Source: Lucifuga dentata
Lineage: Eukaryota > Chordata > Actinopteri > Ophidiiformes > Bythitidae
Assembly: GCA_014773175.1 (NCBI GenBank)
Contig: VXCM01005550.1
Location: 17,501-81,500 of the forward strand
Reading direction: 5' to 3'
DNA length: 64,000 nucleotides
Under the pieces are notes generated by a model that searched no databases, was not told the origin of the DNA, and saw only the letters and a program-made list of their open reading frames with translations. The translations under genes were made by a program, and so were the position numbers. Of the stretch, positions 31,337 to 44,119 are shown in pieces (the stretch's first letter is position 1; every line of letters starts with the position of its first letter).

Positions 31337-31605
31337 GTGTTAGAAGCAGAGTGTATTATGCGTCCTGACAAGGTTAATAAGATTGGAAAGTTGCTGCTGC
31401 AGCGAGGAAGAGAGCAAAGTTTCTCTAACAGCCTGTAGCTTTCAGAGTGACGGCGTCCCACCCAGCGTGGATTTTCCACGCTGACACTTCAAATATGAAT
31501 TCATGAGTTGCAGTGGAAACTTCCACTCTGTGGAAAAAATCCACACCTGAGCTGCTGTGGATCTGAGTCCACGGAAAGTAGAATCTGACCAATAAGAAGT
31601 CACGT

Positions 31606-31660
<55 letters not shown>

Positions 31661-32008
31661 CACGGCTTAGCTAGAAAAATCACTGATTGCCACACTTTTT
31701 TTGCTAAAGTCTTAATGACGACAAAATAAAAACTAAAAATCTTTTATGCGCCTGCAGTGGCATCAGCTGCGTCATCAGAAACAGAAATCTGTAAAGCAGA
31801 GGAACGTCCTGACGCAGCGTGACACGCTGACAGGATGTGTGAACTGTCCAATCAGAGGAGAGCGTTGGCTCAGGTGGTGTGATGATGTCACGGTACTCAC
31901 AGTCCAGGTGACTCTGTCTGATTCCCTCCACGTCCTCAGCGTGGATGAACTGGTAGCACCGCTTCCCCACGATGTCCACCGGACTCAGGTCCATGTAATC
32001 GCTGATCC

Positions 32009-32051
<43 letters not shown>

Positions 32052-34186
32052 GTCAGAAATGACCCAAAAAAATTTGCAGTTTCATATAATTTATTCGCAT
32101 AAAGCCATAAAACAGGCTTTAGCCGTGTTGAGTTTGAAAAAAGTTGAGTAATTTTTTAAATCTAATCTCTTTCCAACTGGACACTTTTTTTTTTTTTTTN
32201 TTTTTTTTTTTTTTTTGCCAGGAATTTTTAATCAGAGTATCATAAAAATCAAAAAAATCTACAGGAAACGGACTTTCCGTGGTTGGCTCAAAACTTATCA
32301 ATCAGAATTGAGTTTTGGTGTCTGATTAAAATCAAACAGGAAGGAAACGCGAGTTTTAAAGCTGAACTTCATCCAGATCAGCAGAGGACAGACGGCAGAC
32401 AAACGGCTGGAAGCAGATAACAGAACGCTTCAGAAAAAACATCATCCCATTTTCTCATTCTGTTAGAATTCATCCTCAGAATGCAGCTGGAATGGAACGC
32501 CTCTCTCTCTCTCTCTCTGTTGAATATCATCATCTGCTTCGCATTGTGTCTTTTTTTCCTCTGACAAAAAAGCAATCTGTCTGCCATCCTGTCATCCTCT
32601 TCTCTTTTTGAAATGACACAGGAAGGATTTTTCCTGATAGAATCTGCTGGTTAACTCCTGAGTCAGATCCGAACGCTATCTGCTTTATCGGACAGAAAGA
32701 TGGAGATAGATCCATCACACGCTGTTAAAGCCGGAGGACTGGGTCAGACTTCCTCATGAATAAGGCGCGCCGATGAGGACGCAGCCTCTTTTATCTCTTT
32801 TTCTGGGCTGATCAGCTTTGAAACATGAATGAGAAAACAGGATATCTACAAACTACAGGAAGTCTCAAAAACATCCCAGAAACGATTAGAATGATTTTCA
32901 GGTCAGAAGGAAACCGAACATCTGGCTGAACATTTCCGTAAATAAAATGAGGCTAAATGTAAGATTAAAGGACTAGTACTGATGTTTGTGACAGTACTTT
33001 CATTCTTTATTCTATCTAAGGGACTTTTATTGTGAAATCTGGTCATTACATGAAAATAAACGTTTGTACATGTTCGTCCTCACACTTGTGGACAGATGTT
33101 AACGAGTGTGACTTGTGAAGTTCCGAGTCCTGAGACCTGTTTGTCTCTACTGTTTATTTTCTACTGAAAGGGCCGAGTGGATCAATTCTACTGCTGCTGT
33201 GACTGCTAATGCTGCTAATGCTAATGCTCATGCTACTACCACTGCAACTACGACTGTTGCGATGACTGTTGATGCTAATGCTACGACTACTGCTGCTACT
33301 ACTGTTAATGCTAATGCTGCTATTACTGCTGCTACTACTATTGCTGTTCACGCTAATGCTACTATTACTGCTGCTACTACTACTGTTGCTACTGCTAATG
33401 CTGCTATTACTGCTGCTACTACTACTGCTGTTAATGCTAATGCTATTACTGCTGCTACTGCTACTACTACTGCTGCTTGTGCTTTTACTATTATATTGCT
33501 CTAGTACTGCTGCTAATGCTAATGCTACAACTGCTGCTAGTACTATTACTGCTCCCAATGTTCCTACTACTGCTAGTATCATTGCTACTGCTGCTGCTAT
33601 TTCTGCTGCTGTTACTGCTGCTATTGCAACTCCTGCTAATGCTAATGATACTAATGCTACCAACGTAAAATGTTGCGAGAACTGTTTCTATGAAACCAGA
33701 TGAATTCATCTCGTCTACCTGTTCTCGCAGTAAACAATCTTCAGGTCCATGTTGACACGCGTGACGAACATTTGGCAGTCGATGCGAACCTCGTTGATGG
33801 TCGGCGGCGGCAGAGCGTGAGCCACCACCACCATCCCCATGATCTGAACGGGCACCGAGCGGCTATGCGNGCGGCGGCAGAGCGTGAGCCACCACCACCA
33901 TCCCCATGATCTGAACGGGCACCGAGCGGCTATGCGTCAGAGACATCCTGATCCGCAGACGTCCCGTCACGTGGATCACCTGGCCAATCAGAGAGAGAGA
34001 GAGAGAGAGAAAAATGAGTGAGATGACCTTGAGGAAGACAGTGAGAACTTCCCAAAAGGTCTGAGGTGCCTTGCTCATGGGCGCCTCAAGCTGAAGGTAA
34101 TGAGGGAGTCATTCACCTCCCCGCTCAGTCTGAGGTCGAACCACAACTACAATGTATGCGTGTGTGAGTCTGTGTAATGTATGCAA

Positions 34187-34231
<45 letters not shown>

Positions 34232-35046
34232 TAATGTATGGGTGAATATTTATGGTGTCTCTTTGTTTCCACAGCGATTTGCATGTGATTGGATCTGCCA
34301 GGTGGAACATGTCACACACACACACACACACACACTCTGCAGACTGTACGTGAGTAAAACATCAATCTGATGACTCAGTTGTCTGTCTGCATTGGAGAGA
34401 GTGAATGTATTTTAATTTAAATAATAAAATAAAAGCACTTCTTGTTTCTTTCACTCATCCATTTATTCATGTTTATTCAATCAATCCATCAAGTTTCTAT
34501 TGCATTATTTTTTGCTTTAATAATGAAACCATCAACTGATCCATCCATCCATCCATCATCCATCCATCCATCCATTCACTCATTTAGTGACCCATACCTT
34601 CATTCATTTACAAAATCACCCACATCCTAAAACTTATCCCCACATTCATTCATTCATTCATTCATTCACTTATCCAGTCACTCATCAATCCCTTTATCCC
34701 TTCATTCGTTCATTTGTTCTTTAATTCATTCATTTATTCAACTAGCCTTTACTCAGCCATCCATCCATTTACTTCATCACTCAGCCAGTAAAAATTCAGC
34801 CAATCAGAAGATCAGAAAGTCAACAAATTGTCTAAACAATTAGGCATGAATTTAGTCAATCAATCAATTAATGGGTTAATCAATCAAGCAACCAATTTGC
34901 TGTATCAATACGTTTGAATTTGGAGTTTTTCTTTGTGATCTGAAGTGTGTCCTTCAGAATAAAAGTCTCAGCAGCCTGAGAAACTTTCCACAACCGACTG
35001 CTGTCATTTTTGGAGAGAATCGAGTTTATTAGGCCAGGATAAACCC

Positions 35047-35097
<51 letters not shown>

Positions 35098-35162
35098 ATT
35101 CTTTAATCCTGCCTCTCGATCTGCAAGGAGACGTCACAGAGCTTAGAGTCCTACAGGAAACC

Positions 35163-35197
<35 letters not shown>

Positions 35198-37666
35198 ACC
35201 TGGTAAACACACATCATAACACACATTCTTATTACAGAAACATGATTAGCAATGGTACAAATTAAAGCCCTGCTAGTGACCCCTAGAGGCTGCATGTTTA
35301 ATTACACCAATAAGATCCAATAAACAATAAACACCTGATATTAATACGCTATGAAAAACAACAACTACAGGAATAACAATTTAGATTAAAATTCAGTTTG
35401 GTGAAAACTGTAATAACCCACCATAAGAAACCTGAGGGGTCAGGAACACACACACACACACACACTGAGCACTATGTGTCCACGGTAGGATCAAAAATTT
35501 CCATGTAGATCATCTTATTTGATGACAGATAAGAGAATAAGCCAGTGAGTGAAGCTGAGATCAGATAATATATTCTGTCTTCATGGAGAGACACACACAC
35601 ACACACACCACACACACACAGTAATCCCTGGTTCCAGCTGAATGTGAGGGAGACTGGGTGGGTTTAGCGTGCTAGCACGATGCTATATGTGCTGTGTGGT
35701 CACGGTGGGACAACGCATTTACATACCAATGACCAGAACTCCCACCAGGAAATAACCTGCCGCACTCTCACCTTATATCCTGAGGACTTGATGTGGACTC
35801 CTCTCTTGGTGAGCGTCGACTTCATCCGGATGAAGAAGGAACGTTCCAGAGTGTTATCAGCAGCTAGAAGACTGGGACTGCTGGCCTCAACTGAGACAAA
35901 GACACAAAACACAAACCTGAAGAGGTTTTTACGCTCCGTTAGCGTCATTTCCAGCACTGATCTGCAGATCGTTTGTTCTGGTCTGAATCCAGCAGCAGCT
36001 GACTTTAAATTCTCGGTTGATTTTTCAACACTATAACTAAATACACTTTTAAGTAAATAAATATATTTAGTTATTTATTGATTATAAATAACTAAATATA
36101 TTTATTTGTATTGTGAGAAATGATGTGGCCGACCTGTCAGCCAATCAGAGCTGCTGTCAAACTGTCAAATGTCAAAATGTCAAAGACGACATGAGACAAA
36201 AGTTAAGTTGTTTGGTGAGGAGGCGAGGCCGAAGTTTAAGCTAAGAAGGGCGGTAAGAGCGGAAAACGCATTAAAACACGATTAAAACACAATTAAATTA
36301 CGATGAAAACATGATGAAAACGATCTGTGAGGAAAAATGGAAAAAGGAAATATATTTTCTTATAGCATGACTGTCAAAATAAAAGACTAATTACTTTTAT
36401 TTTTTAGATATTTTTATGTATTTTTGCGTCACTTTGACCAATCACGAATCACAATGAGTTATTTTTGATTTAAAGCTCCAATCTGTCACCAAAACGGAGA
36501 CAAAAAGGTCAAAAATCCCTAAATGTGATTATTAATGTTTTGTGATGTTTGTAAACAGGAAGTATTTATGATCAGCTGACAAACATACAAACGCTTCAAT
36601 TATCTAATGAACACGGTAAAAACATTCAACTGTGGAAGTGTCTGTCCAGCCAGATATTGGACACAGGAAGTCATTTTTCAGCAGGGACAGACATCCATCC
36701 TCCTGGACTCTCGTCCTCAGCGGCGAGCAGCGTCCAATCAGGATGCAGCAGACGGTGCTGAAGGTGAGACGCTCCATTTGTCAGACGCCAGAAATCAAAT
36801 GCATATTCATAACTTCTCCATCCATCAGAGGAGAGATGGAAAAAAAATGTCATCTCTCTCTCCTCTTCCTCCTCCTCCTCTTCATCACAACAAACACATA
36901 AATAAACCAACGATCTTCCTGTCGTCTTTTCTTTTCATCTTCTAACAAGAACGTTCATGTTCTAACGTTCCTGCGAGAACACATGACGCAGTTCCTGTCC
37001 ACGGCGAGATCACGTGACGGCATCATTCTCATGTAGCAAAGCACAGCATAAACACGGAACATGAGCTAAAGCTAAAGCATGCAGTTTTCAGAAAAACGAT
37101 GACGTCAGAGTGAAACCAATGCTAGTGTGTGTGTTGTTAGTGTGTGTGTGTGCGGTGAGTGTGTGTATGAATGTGCGTGTGTCAGCAGATCATGTGAAAT
37201 CAGTGTTAACGTCCAGCTTTGATCCATCTGCCTCTAATTAAAGCTAACGAGCACATTTAATTCACAGCAGAGTGTCTGATTGGACGACAGGCTCAGGACA
37301 GATCAGAATGGAGAGTGTGTGTATGTTATAAAACGTCACGCACACACACACAGATCCATACCTTCCTTTTGACCTTCCTTTCTTTCAGTTTCCAAATTGT
37401 TTCTTTCTTTTTCTTTCTTTCTGTTACTTTTACATACGGTATATTTATTTACGTGTGTGTGTGAACACGAACACTCGTTAATTCCCTTATTCTGCAACTC
37501 CTCTAACACACACACATGCATGCATGCACACGCACACACACGCACACGTGTCTCTGGTGGACGTGGTGTTTGATCAGTGTTGATACGTGTTGACAACGTC
37601 TAATCTGAAAAAATTGAAAGAAATGAATTAATATGCAAATTGATCCTTTATAATATAAATGTCCTT

Positions 37667-37717
<51 letters not shown>

Positions 37718-37806
37718 AGGAAATGGGAAGACAGACAAAAACAAATTGAGATAAAGAGAAGAAAGAAAGTGAAGGAGAGGTGAAGGAAATCTTTCTTTAA
37801 GAGAAA

Positions 37807-37842
<36 letters not shown>

Positions 37843-37931
37843 AAGAAATGGGAAGACAGACAAAAACAAATTGAGATAAAGAGAAGAAAGAAAGTGAAGG
37901 AGAGGTGAAGGAAATCTTTCTTTAAGAGAAA

Positions 37932-37967
<36 letters not shown>

Positions 37968-38373
37968 AAAGAGTGAAGGAGAAAGAATGAAAGAGTGAGG
38001 CCGGAAGTGGAAAGAAGCAAAGAAAAGAATGGAAAGACTGATGAGAAAAAATAAAGATGAGTGGAAGAAAGGCAAAAAGGATAAGATGGGAATTAAGGAG
38101 GGGGGAGAGAGAGAGAGAGAGAGAGGGGTTTCTGAGGAGGAGCTACAAATCTTCTCCTCCTCATGCTTGTCTTTCCTCCCTCCATCCCTTCATCTCTGTC
38201 AGTCCTTCAGGAAATCAACAGCCAATCTGATGGAGGAATAATGATGACTGAAGGAGAGAAGAAAAAGAAGTGAGGATGGAGCGCTCTCTCTCTCTCTGAT
38301 TCACATTGAATTAATAGGATGTGTTTTTCCGTAGAAACACACAGACTTCAAATATCACTTTCATTTCATATCT

Positions 38374-38424
<51 letters not shown>

Positions 38425-40475
38425 GTGTGAACAAAGCTCAAAATGTGTGTGCTTGTTTGCAATTAAACGATTCCAGGACAGAAAAAAGGAGGAGGAGAAA
38501 AGAAAGTGAGAAGAAGAGGACAAGAAGAAGAAAAAGAGGAGAAAAAGAAGAGGAGGAGTCAAAGTAGAAAAAAGGAGGAGGAGGAGGAGGAGGAGACACA
38601 TGGGGATGAGAGATGAAGAGAAGATGAAGATGAGAAAAAGGAGGAGGAGGAGGAGGAGCACGTGGGAATTCAGCCGTGTTTTCTCATTCTGCTCGTTGCC
38701 GCGGCGTCTTCAGGGACGTCGCTCCTACAAGACAAAGATTAGGGCTGCAAAGGCTCAGGTGACTCTGGGAGCTAATTATCTACGGCACAGAAACTTTCCC
38801 TCGTTTGAAGGACAAATGATTAATTAAAAAGAACAACTCACCTACGCCTGTGATCTTTGGACAATACCCAGAGTGCCGAGGGTTTGTTTCCGTGTGCACG
38901 TGCGTGTGTGTGTGTGCGTGGAGCTCTCCGTGGGACGGTGTATCACTGTCATGCAGGCTAATTGCGCTGCTAGTTCAGGGAGCTCGTTGTGTCCGACTGA
39001 TAACTAGCTAACGTGATGATGGCGGAGTGAAGGACGAGACAAAGCGAGCAGCAGCAAGGTCGCCACGACCTCCAACAGCCGCCGCCACGGCAACGAGAGA
39101 GACACAAGGAGGATATAATACGGCAGATAAGACAGACACGTGTAGCACAAAAAGGAGTCATTTAGGAAGTTAGCGGAAGCTAAACACGGAACTCCTTATA
39201 TGTTTTACATGTTGAATATTCATCGCTAATGTGCATGTGCAATGGTCTGAATCAGATCTGCAGATCGTTTGTTCTGGTCTGAATCAGGAACTAAATTGTT
39301 GGTTTGGTTCAGTTTCACACAGAAAAACATCCAATCAAACCAAAATCTATCAGCTAAAGTCATGTGACAACTCTCTCTCTGCTGATTGGTCAGACAGAAA
39401 CTCCAAACAGGAAGTAGTTTCTATCAAAGTAAATCAGAGTAACAAAGATGAATGTGGATCCTTTCCTGTCATAGCATCATTTGATCCATGAAGAAGAAAA
39501 CTATGACAGCAGAAGCTGAATCACGTGTGAAAAACCACATGCTGTTTCACATGATGTGAAGAAGACCTGCTGCCTTCACACGCTGACAACATACAAGCAC
39601 AGGCTAACCTGAACACGTTCATCTGAACACGTGCTCCTTGAATCCTTTTTCCTTGAAACACATACTCCTTGGATCAATCAATACATCAATATATTGATCT
39701 GGAATTGGTTCAGAAGTAGTTTAGATCCTGTTCAGACAAATGAAACGGTCCTTTCTGAACTCATTTCCCTCCTCTGCTCTTCATAAATACCCACAATGCA
39801 ACAGCATCTGAGCCAGATCAGCGAGGCGGCAGGCGAGAGACAATCATGACAAATGTGCCGTTGCTCGCTCACTCACGCACGTACATAAACACACAGACAT
39901 AACCTTAACACACACACATGCACACGCAGAGGTGCGGGCGTGCGAGGCATTCATCACACACAGAGAGAGAGAGAGTGTGTGTGTGAAAGTTTAACTGTGT
40001 AAACACTCTGTAACTGTCCTGTCATATTCCTGCCTCAACTCTCACTATCGCCTCCTCTGCTGTAATTGAATTGGTGCCGTCAGGAGGAGGAAGAGGAGGA
40101 GGGGTAAGGAGGGAGGGGGAGGAGGAGGAGGAGATGAGCCTCGTTATGAATAAAATGTGTTTCCTATCAGGCAGAATTTGACAAAGTGTGTCAGGAAGAA
40201 AAGCTGAAGAGATAATTTGTTGATTTACTGAGGACAGAGGAAGAGGAGGAGGAGGAGGAGGAGGAGGAAAGGAAGTGATGGAGGATGATATGAAGGACAA
40301 AGACAGGTGGAGGAGGAAGGAAAAGGAGGGATGAAAAAGAATGGTGGAGGATTTGTTTTGAAATGAAAGGAACAGGGAAGAAAGGAGGACAAAAAGGAGG
40401 AAAAGGACTAGGAGGAAGAGGATGAGAGGAAGAGGAGTGGACACTTACAAATTACAAAGTAAAGAGGAAACTAAG

Positions 40476-40506
<31 letters not shown>

Positions 40507-40755
40507 GGCAGATTTCCCCATAAAAAACACTCTTCCTCCTCCTCCTCTTCCTCTCCTTCGACCTCCTCTTCATTCCTTTTTTCTCCTGCTCTCCTCTTCT
40601 CACATGCCTCCTCCTTTCCTTCCTCTGCCTGTCTTCATTTTACTCCTCCTCCTCCACCTTTCCTCACCTCTCTGCTCTGATAAAAAGGCTTTTATTTTGA
40701 CAGTTTTATCAGGACAATAAGCTTAAATCAAACAGAGCTCTGATAGTCTGGAGAT

Positions 40756-40800
<45 letters not shown>

Positions 40801-41022
40801 CTCCACAGAGATGTCTCCCTCCCCTCTTCATCTGCTCTTCCTCTTCCTCAACCCAGATCTTTCCCTCCTTTTCTCAGGCTTTACTAAGCCGTCTTTAGCT
40901 TCTCCTCCTCCAACGGGAACAAGTCTAGCTATGAGAGAGAGAGAGAGAGATGAATGATGAATGGATGGAAAAAAGGAAAAGAAAGAAAGGAAATATTCTT
41001 TTTCCTTTACAATGTCAGACTG

Positions 41023-41072
<50 letters not shown>

Positions 41073-41455
41073 GCGTTTGTCCAGATGATCACAATGTCCC
41101 CAGATAAAAGACAACTAAACATGAAAGACAGGTGAAAAAGAAGATGAAGAACAGGAAGAGGAAGAAGAAAGCGAGGGAGGGGAAAACAGAGGAGTGTTTG
41201 TTGATGGCAGAGAGACGGACAGATGGACAGAATGAACAGATGAACGAAAGTAATCAAAGACGGAGGAGGAACAGATGCAGCAGCCAGGAGTTCTACGAGG
41301 ACGACCGTGAACTCTTCCTCTTTGATGAAGAGGAGCAGACAGGAGGAGCTCCCTCCTTCCTTCCTTCACTCCTTCCTTCTCTTCTTTCACTCCTTCCTTC
41401 CTTTCTTTCCCTCCAACGGGACACACTGTTCTCTTCAACTTCAGAAAACTTTGAA

Positions 41456-41498
<43 letters not shown>

Positions 41499-41516
41499 NC
41501 TTCAGAAAACTTTGAA

Positions 41517-41560
<44 letters not shown>

Positions 41561-43515
41561 AAACTGTCGTGTTGGACCTTGAGAAGTTCCAGCGTTATCG
41601 TCATGGCGACAGCTGATAGCAGAGAGGAGCGCTTTATTTGGCGTCCGGCGCCGCCCGTCCTCGTTATCTGAGCGGCTCCTTTTGTAAACAGCTCCATCCT
41701 CGTTAAGACACCTAATTAGAAAACTCTAATAATAATAAGAGCTTCTGATTGGCTATTGTGTACTCAGGAGATTCCAATTAAAGCGGCGGCGGCGGCGGCG
41801 TTTAATAAAAGGTAACTAAACGGGTGGCTGTGTGTTACTAATGNAAAGCGGCGGCGGCGGCGGCGTTTAATAAAAGGTAACTAAACGGGTGGCTGTGTGT
41901 TACTAATGATCTGCGGCTCTGGAAAGCTCTTTGTTTGCTGAAGTGGTTTTATTGCTTTTCTGTAAAAACGCTCACGACGCTGATTTAATTAATCTGAGGA
42001 CTTTAGCGAAACCATGGCGACTAATTCTGCCGCTCCGCCTGGAGTTTAGCGGATCACGTTACTGAAAATTATTTAGCTGCTTTGACATCGAATATTTCAA
42101 CATTTTTATGTCTGGGAAAGAAAATATCAGTGAATGTTTCAGGTTTTAGACATTTTTAACGTCACATGACTAATAATCTGCTGCTAACGTCGTTTCCTGT
42201 TCGGACTTTTTAACTTTTCACTGAAGTTTTCTTTAATTTACCACCTAAACATTTATGTTGTGAAAAGTCCTTTATTAAAAGTGAAACTTTGACCTTCTGT
42301 TAACTCTGAGAGTTTCTACGTTTCTAGAAAAAAAAAAGAAATTATAGAAACAAAGATTTAAAAATAACAACAGAATTATAATAATTTAAAATTAAATAAA
42401 ACCAGTTAAAGAGAAATAATAATATTAACCATGTGGAGCTGTGTCATGTTTGAGTGTTTTGTGTGCATATAAATGTGTTTGTGTGTGTGTGTGTGTGTCC
42501 CGTGTTTCTGTCCTGTGCTGATGTCCAAATGATATTTCAATTGCAAATTCAAACACGTTTCACCACAAACAGACACACACGTGCACACACGCACACACAG
42601 GAAGTGGTTTGTCCTTGCAGCCGTGGTCGCCGTCGGTCGTTCTAAACGACATTAAGCGTAGGTGACTGTAAACTTGGGTAATTATGATGAATGTGAGCGA
42701 TTATGAGGAATTATTCCCTCCATTGTGCTAATAGCATAATTAGCAACAATAATCAGAGAGCCGTGATGTTGAAATCAGGCGACGCCGCGGACGATTAGAG
42801 CGCGAGCAGCTCAGAGACGAGAACTGCTGCTGCTGGAGGCAGAATCACCAAACCTGATGAAGGAAAATAAATCCTCCGTTCAGCCACAGCGTTTGGGTCA
42901 GAATGTGAACGAACATGAAGATGTGAGAAGCAAAAAACCAAATTTAACTTTTAAACATCAATAATCATAGTTCATCTTTGAATAAAAAATCATGCTCAGT
43001 TCACAGGAACTAACACGCTTTTTACATAAACATTTCCAGAATTTCTCAGATCTGCAGATCGTTTGTTCTGGTCTGAATCAGGAACTAAATTGTTGGTTTG
43101 GTTCAGTTTCACACAGAAAAACATCCAATCAAACCAGAATCTATCAGCTAAAGTCATGTGACAACACTCTCTCTGCTGATTGGTCAGACAGAAACTCCAA
43201 ACAGGAAGTAGTTTCTATCAAAGTAAATCAGAGTAACAAAGATGAATGTGGATCCTTTCCTGTCATAGCATCATTTGATCCATGAAGAAGAAAACTATGA
43301 CAGCAGAAGCTGAATCACGTGTGGAAAACCACATGCTGCTTCACATGATGTGAAGAAGACGTGCTGCCTTCACACGCTGAACAGGAGAATGAACATACAA
43401 GCACTGCTAACCTGAACACGTGTTCATCTTAACATGTGTTAGCTAACATTGACGTGTTTCCACCTTTAACAGCATCTTTGATTTGATCATCAGAGGCGGA
43501 GTTTTTACCTTTCAA

Positions 43516-43560
<45 letters not shown>

Positions 43561-44011
43561 GATAATTTAAGTATTAGGGGAAAATCCATTTATAAATTAA
43601 ACAAAATGACTTGATATCCATCGAGTCTCTCAGTTCATCAGCCTGTTCAAACAACCAGGGGAAGATTGGCTTCGCGGTGGCCGGGGTCTTCGGAGACGCC
43701 GCGGTAATTAGATCTGCCGTGGATTTATTCTGGCCTGATTGGTGGGTGGGTGTGGGTGGGGGGCTTTAAATTAATTGGAGATCCATATTTGATTTCTTTT
43801 TGTTCTTATATTTTTTTCTGCAAACCTTGCCGCGTCTCTCCGCGCGTCAAACCGCGGTGAGCGAATCAGACGACACGCAGGACGCGCTCGCCAAAGTCAA
43901 CGTGTCTGCAGGGAGACGGAGACAAGAGCAGGACGTCTCCTCACGCTGATTCACCAAGAGACAGAGACAAAGCAGCAGGAACGTCTGAGAGACACCCAAC
44001 GCTCGTCTGAC

Positions 44012-44044
<33 letters not shown>

Positions 44045-44083
44045 GTGTGAACGCTTAACAATGTTCATTTCTCCAAAGAGAGA

Positions 44084-44119
<36 letters not shown>

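Larger units (their letters stand above)
24499..31900. other. npas3 intron, 7.4 kb
   Basis: Besides the 35-bp minisatellite and the dispersed 390-bp repeat, it holds (GA)n at 24501-24556, (GT)n at 24643-24691, (GA)n at 26591-26627 and (CA)n at 26911-26948. A possible solo MITE end is at 27356, a duplicated stretch lies around the N at 27749, ATGG repeats at 28635-28665, GT arrays at 28917-28958 and 29081-29214, and (CT)n at 29290-29366. A duplicated T-rich block flanks the N at 29521, and (CA)n lies at 31609-31659. No exon recognised. Confidence 0.6.
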
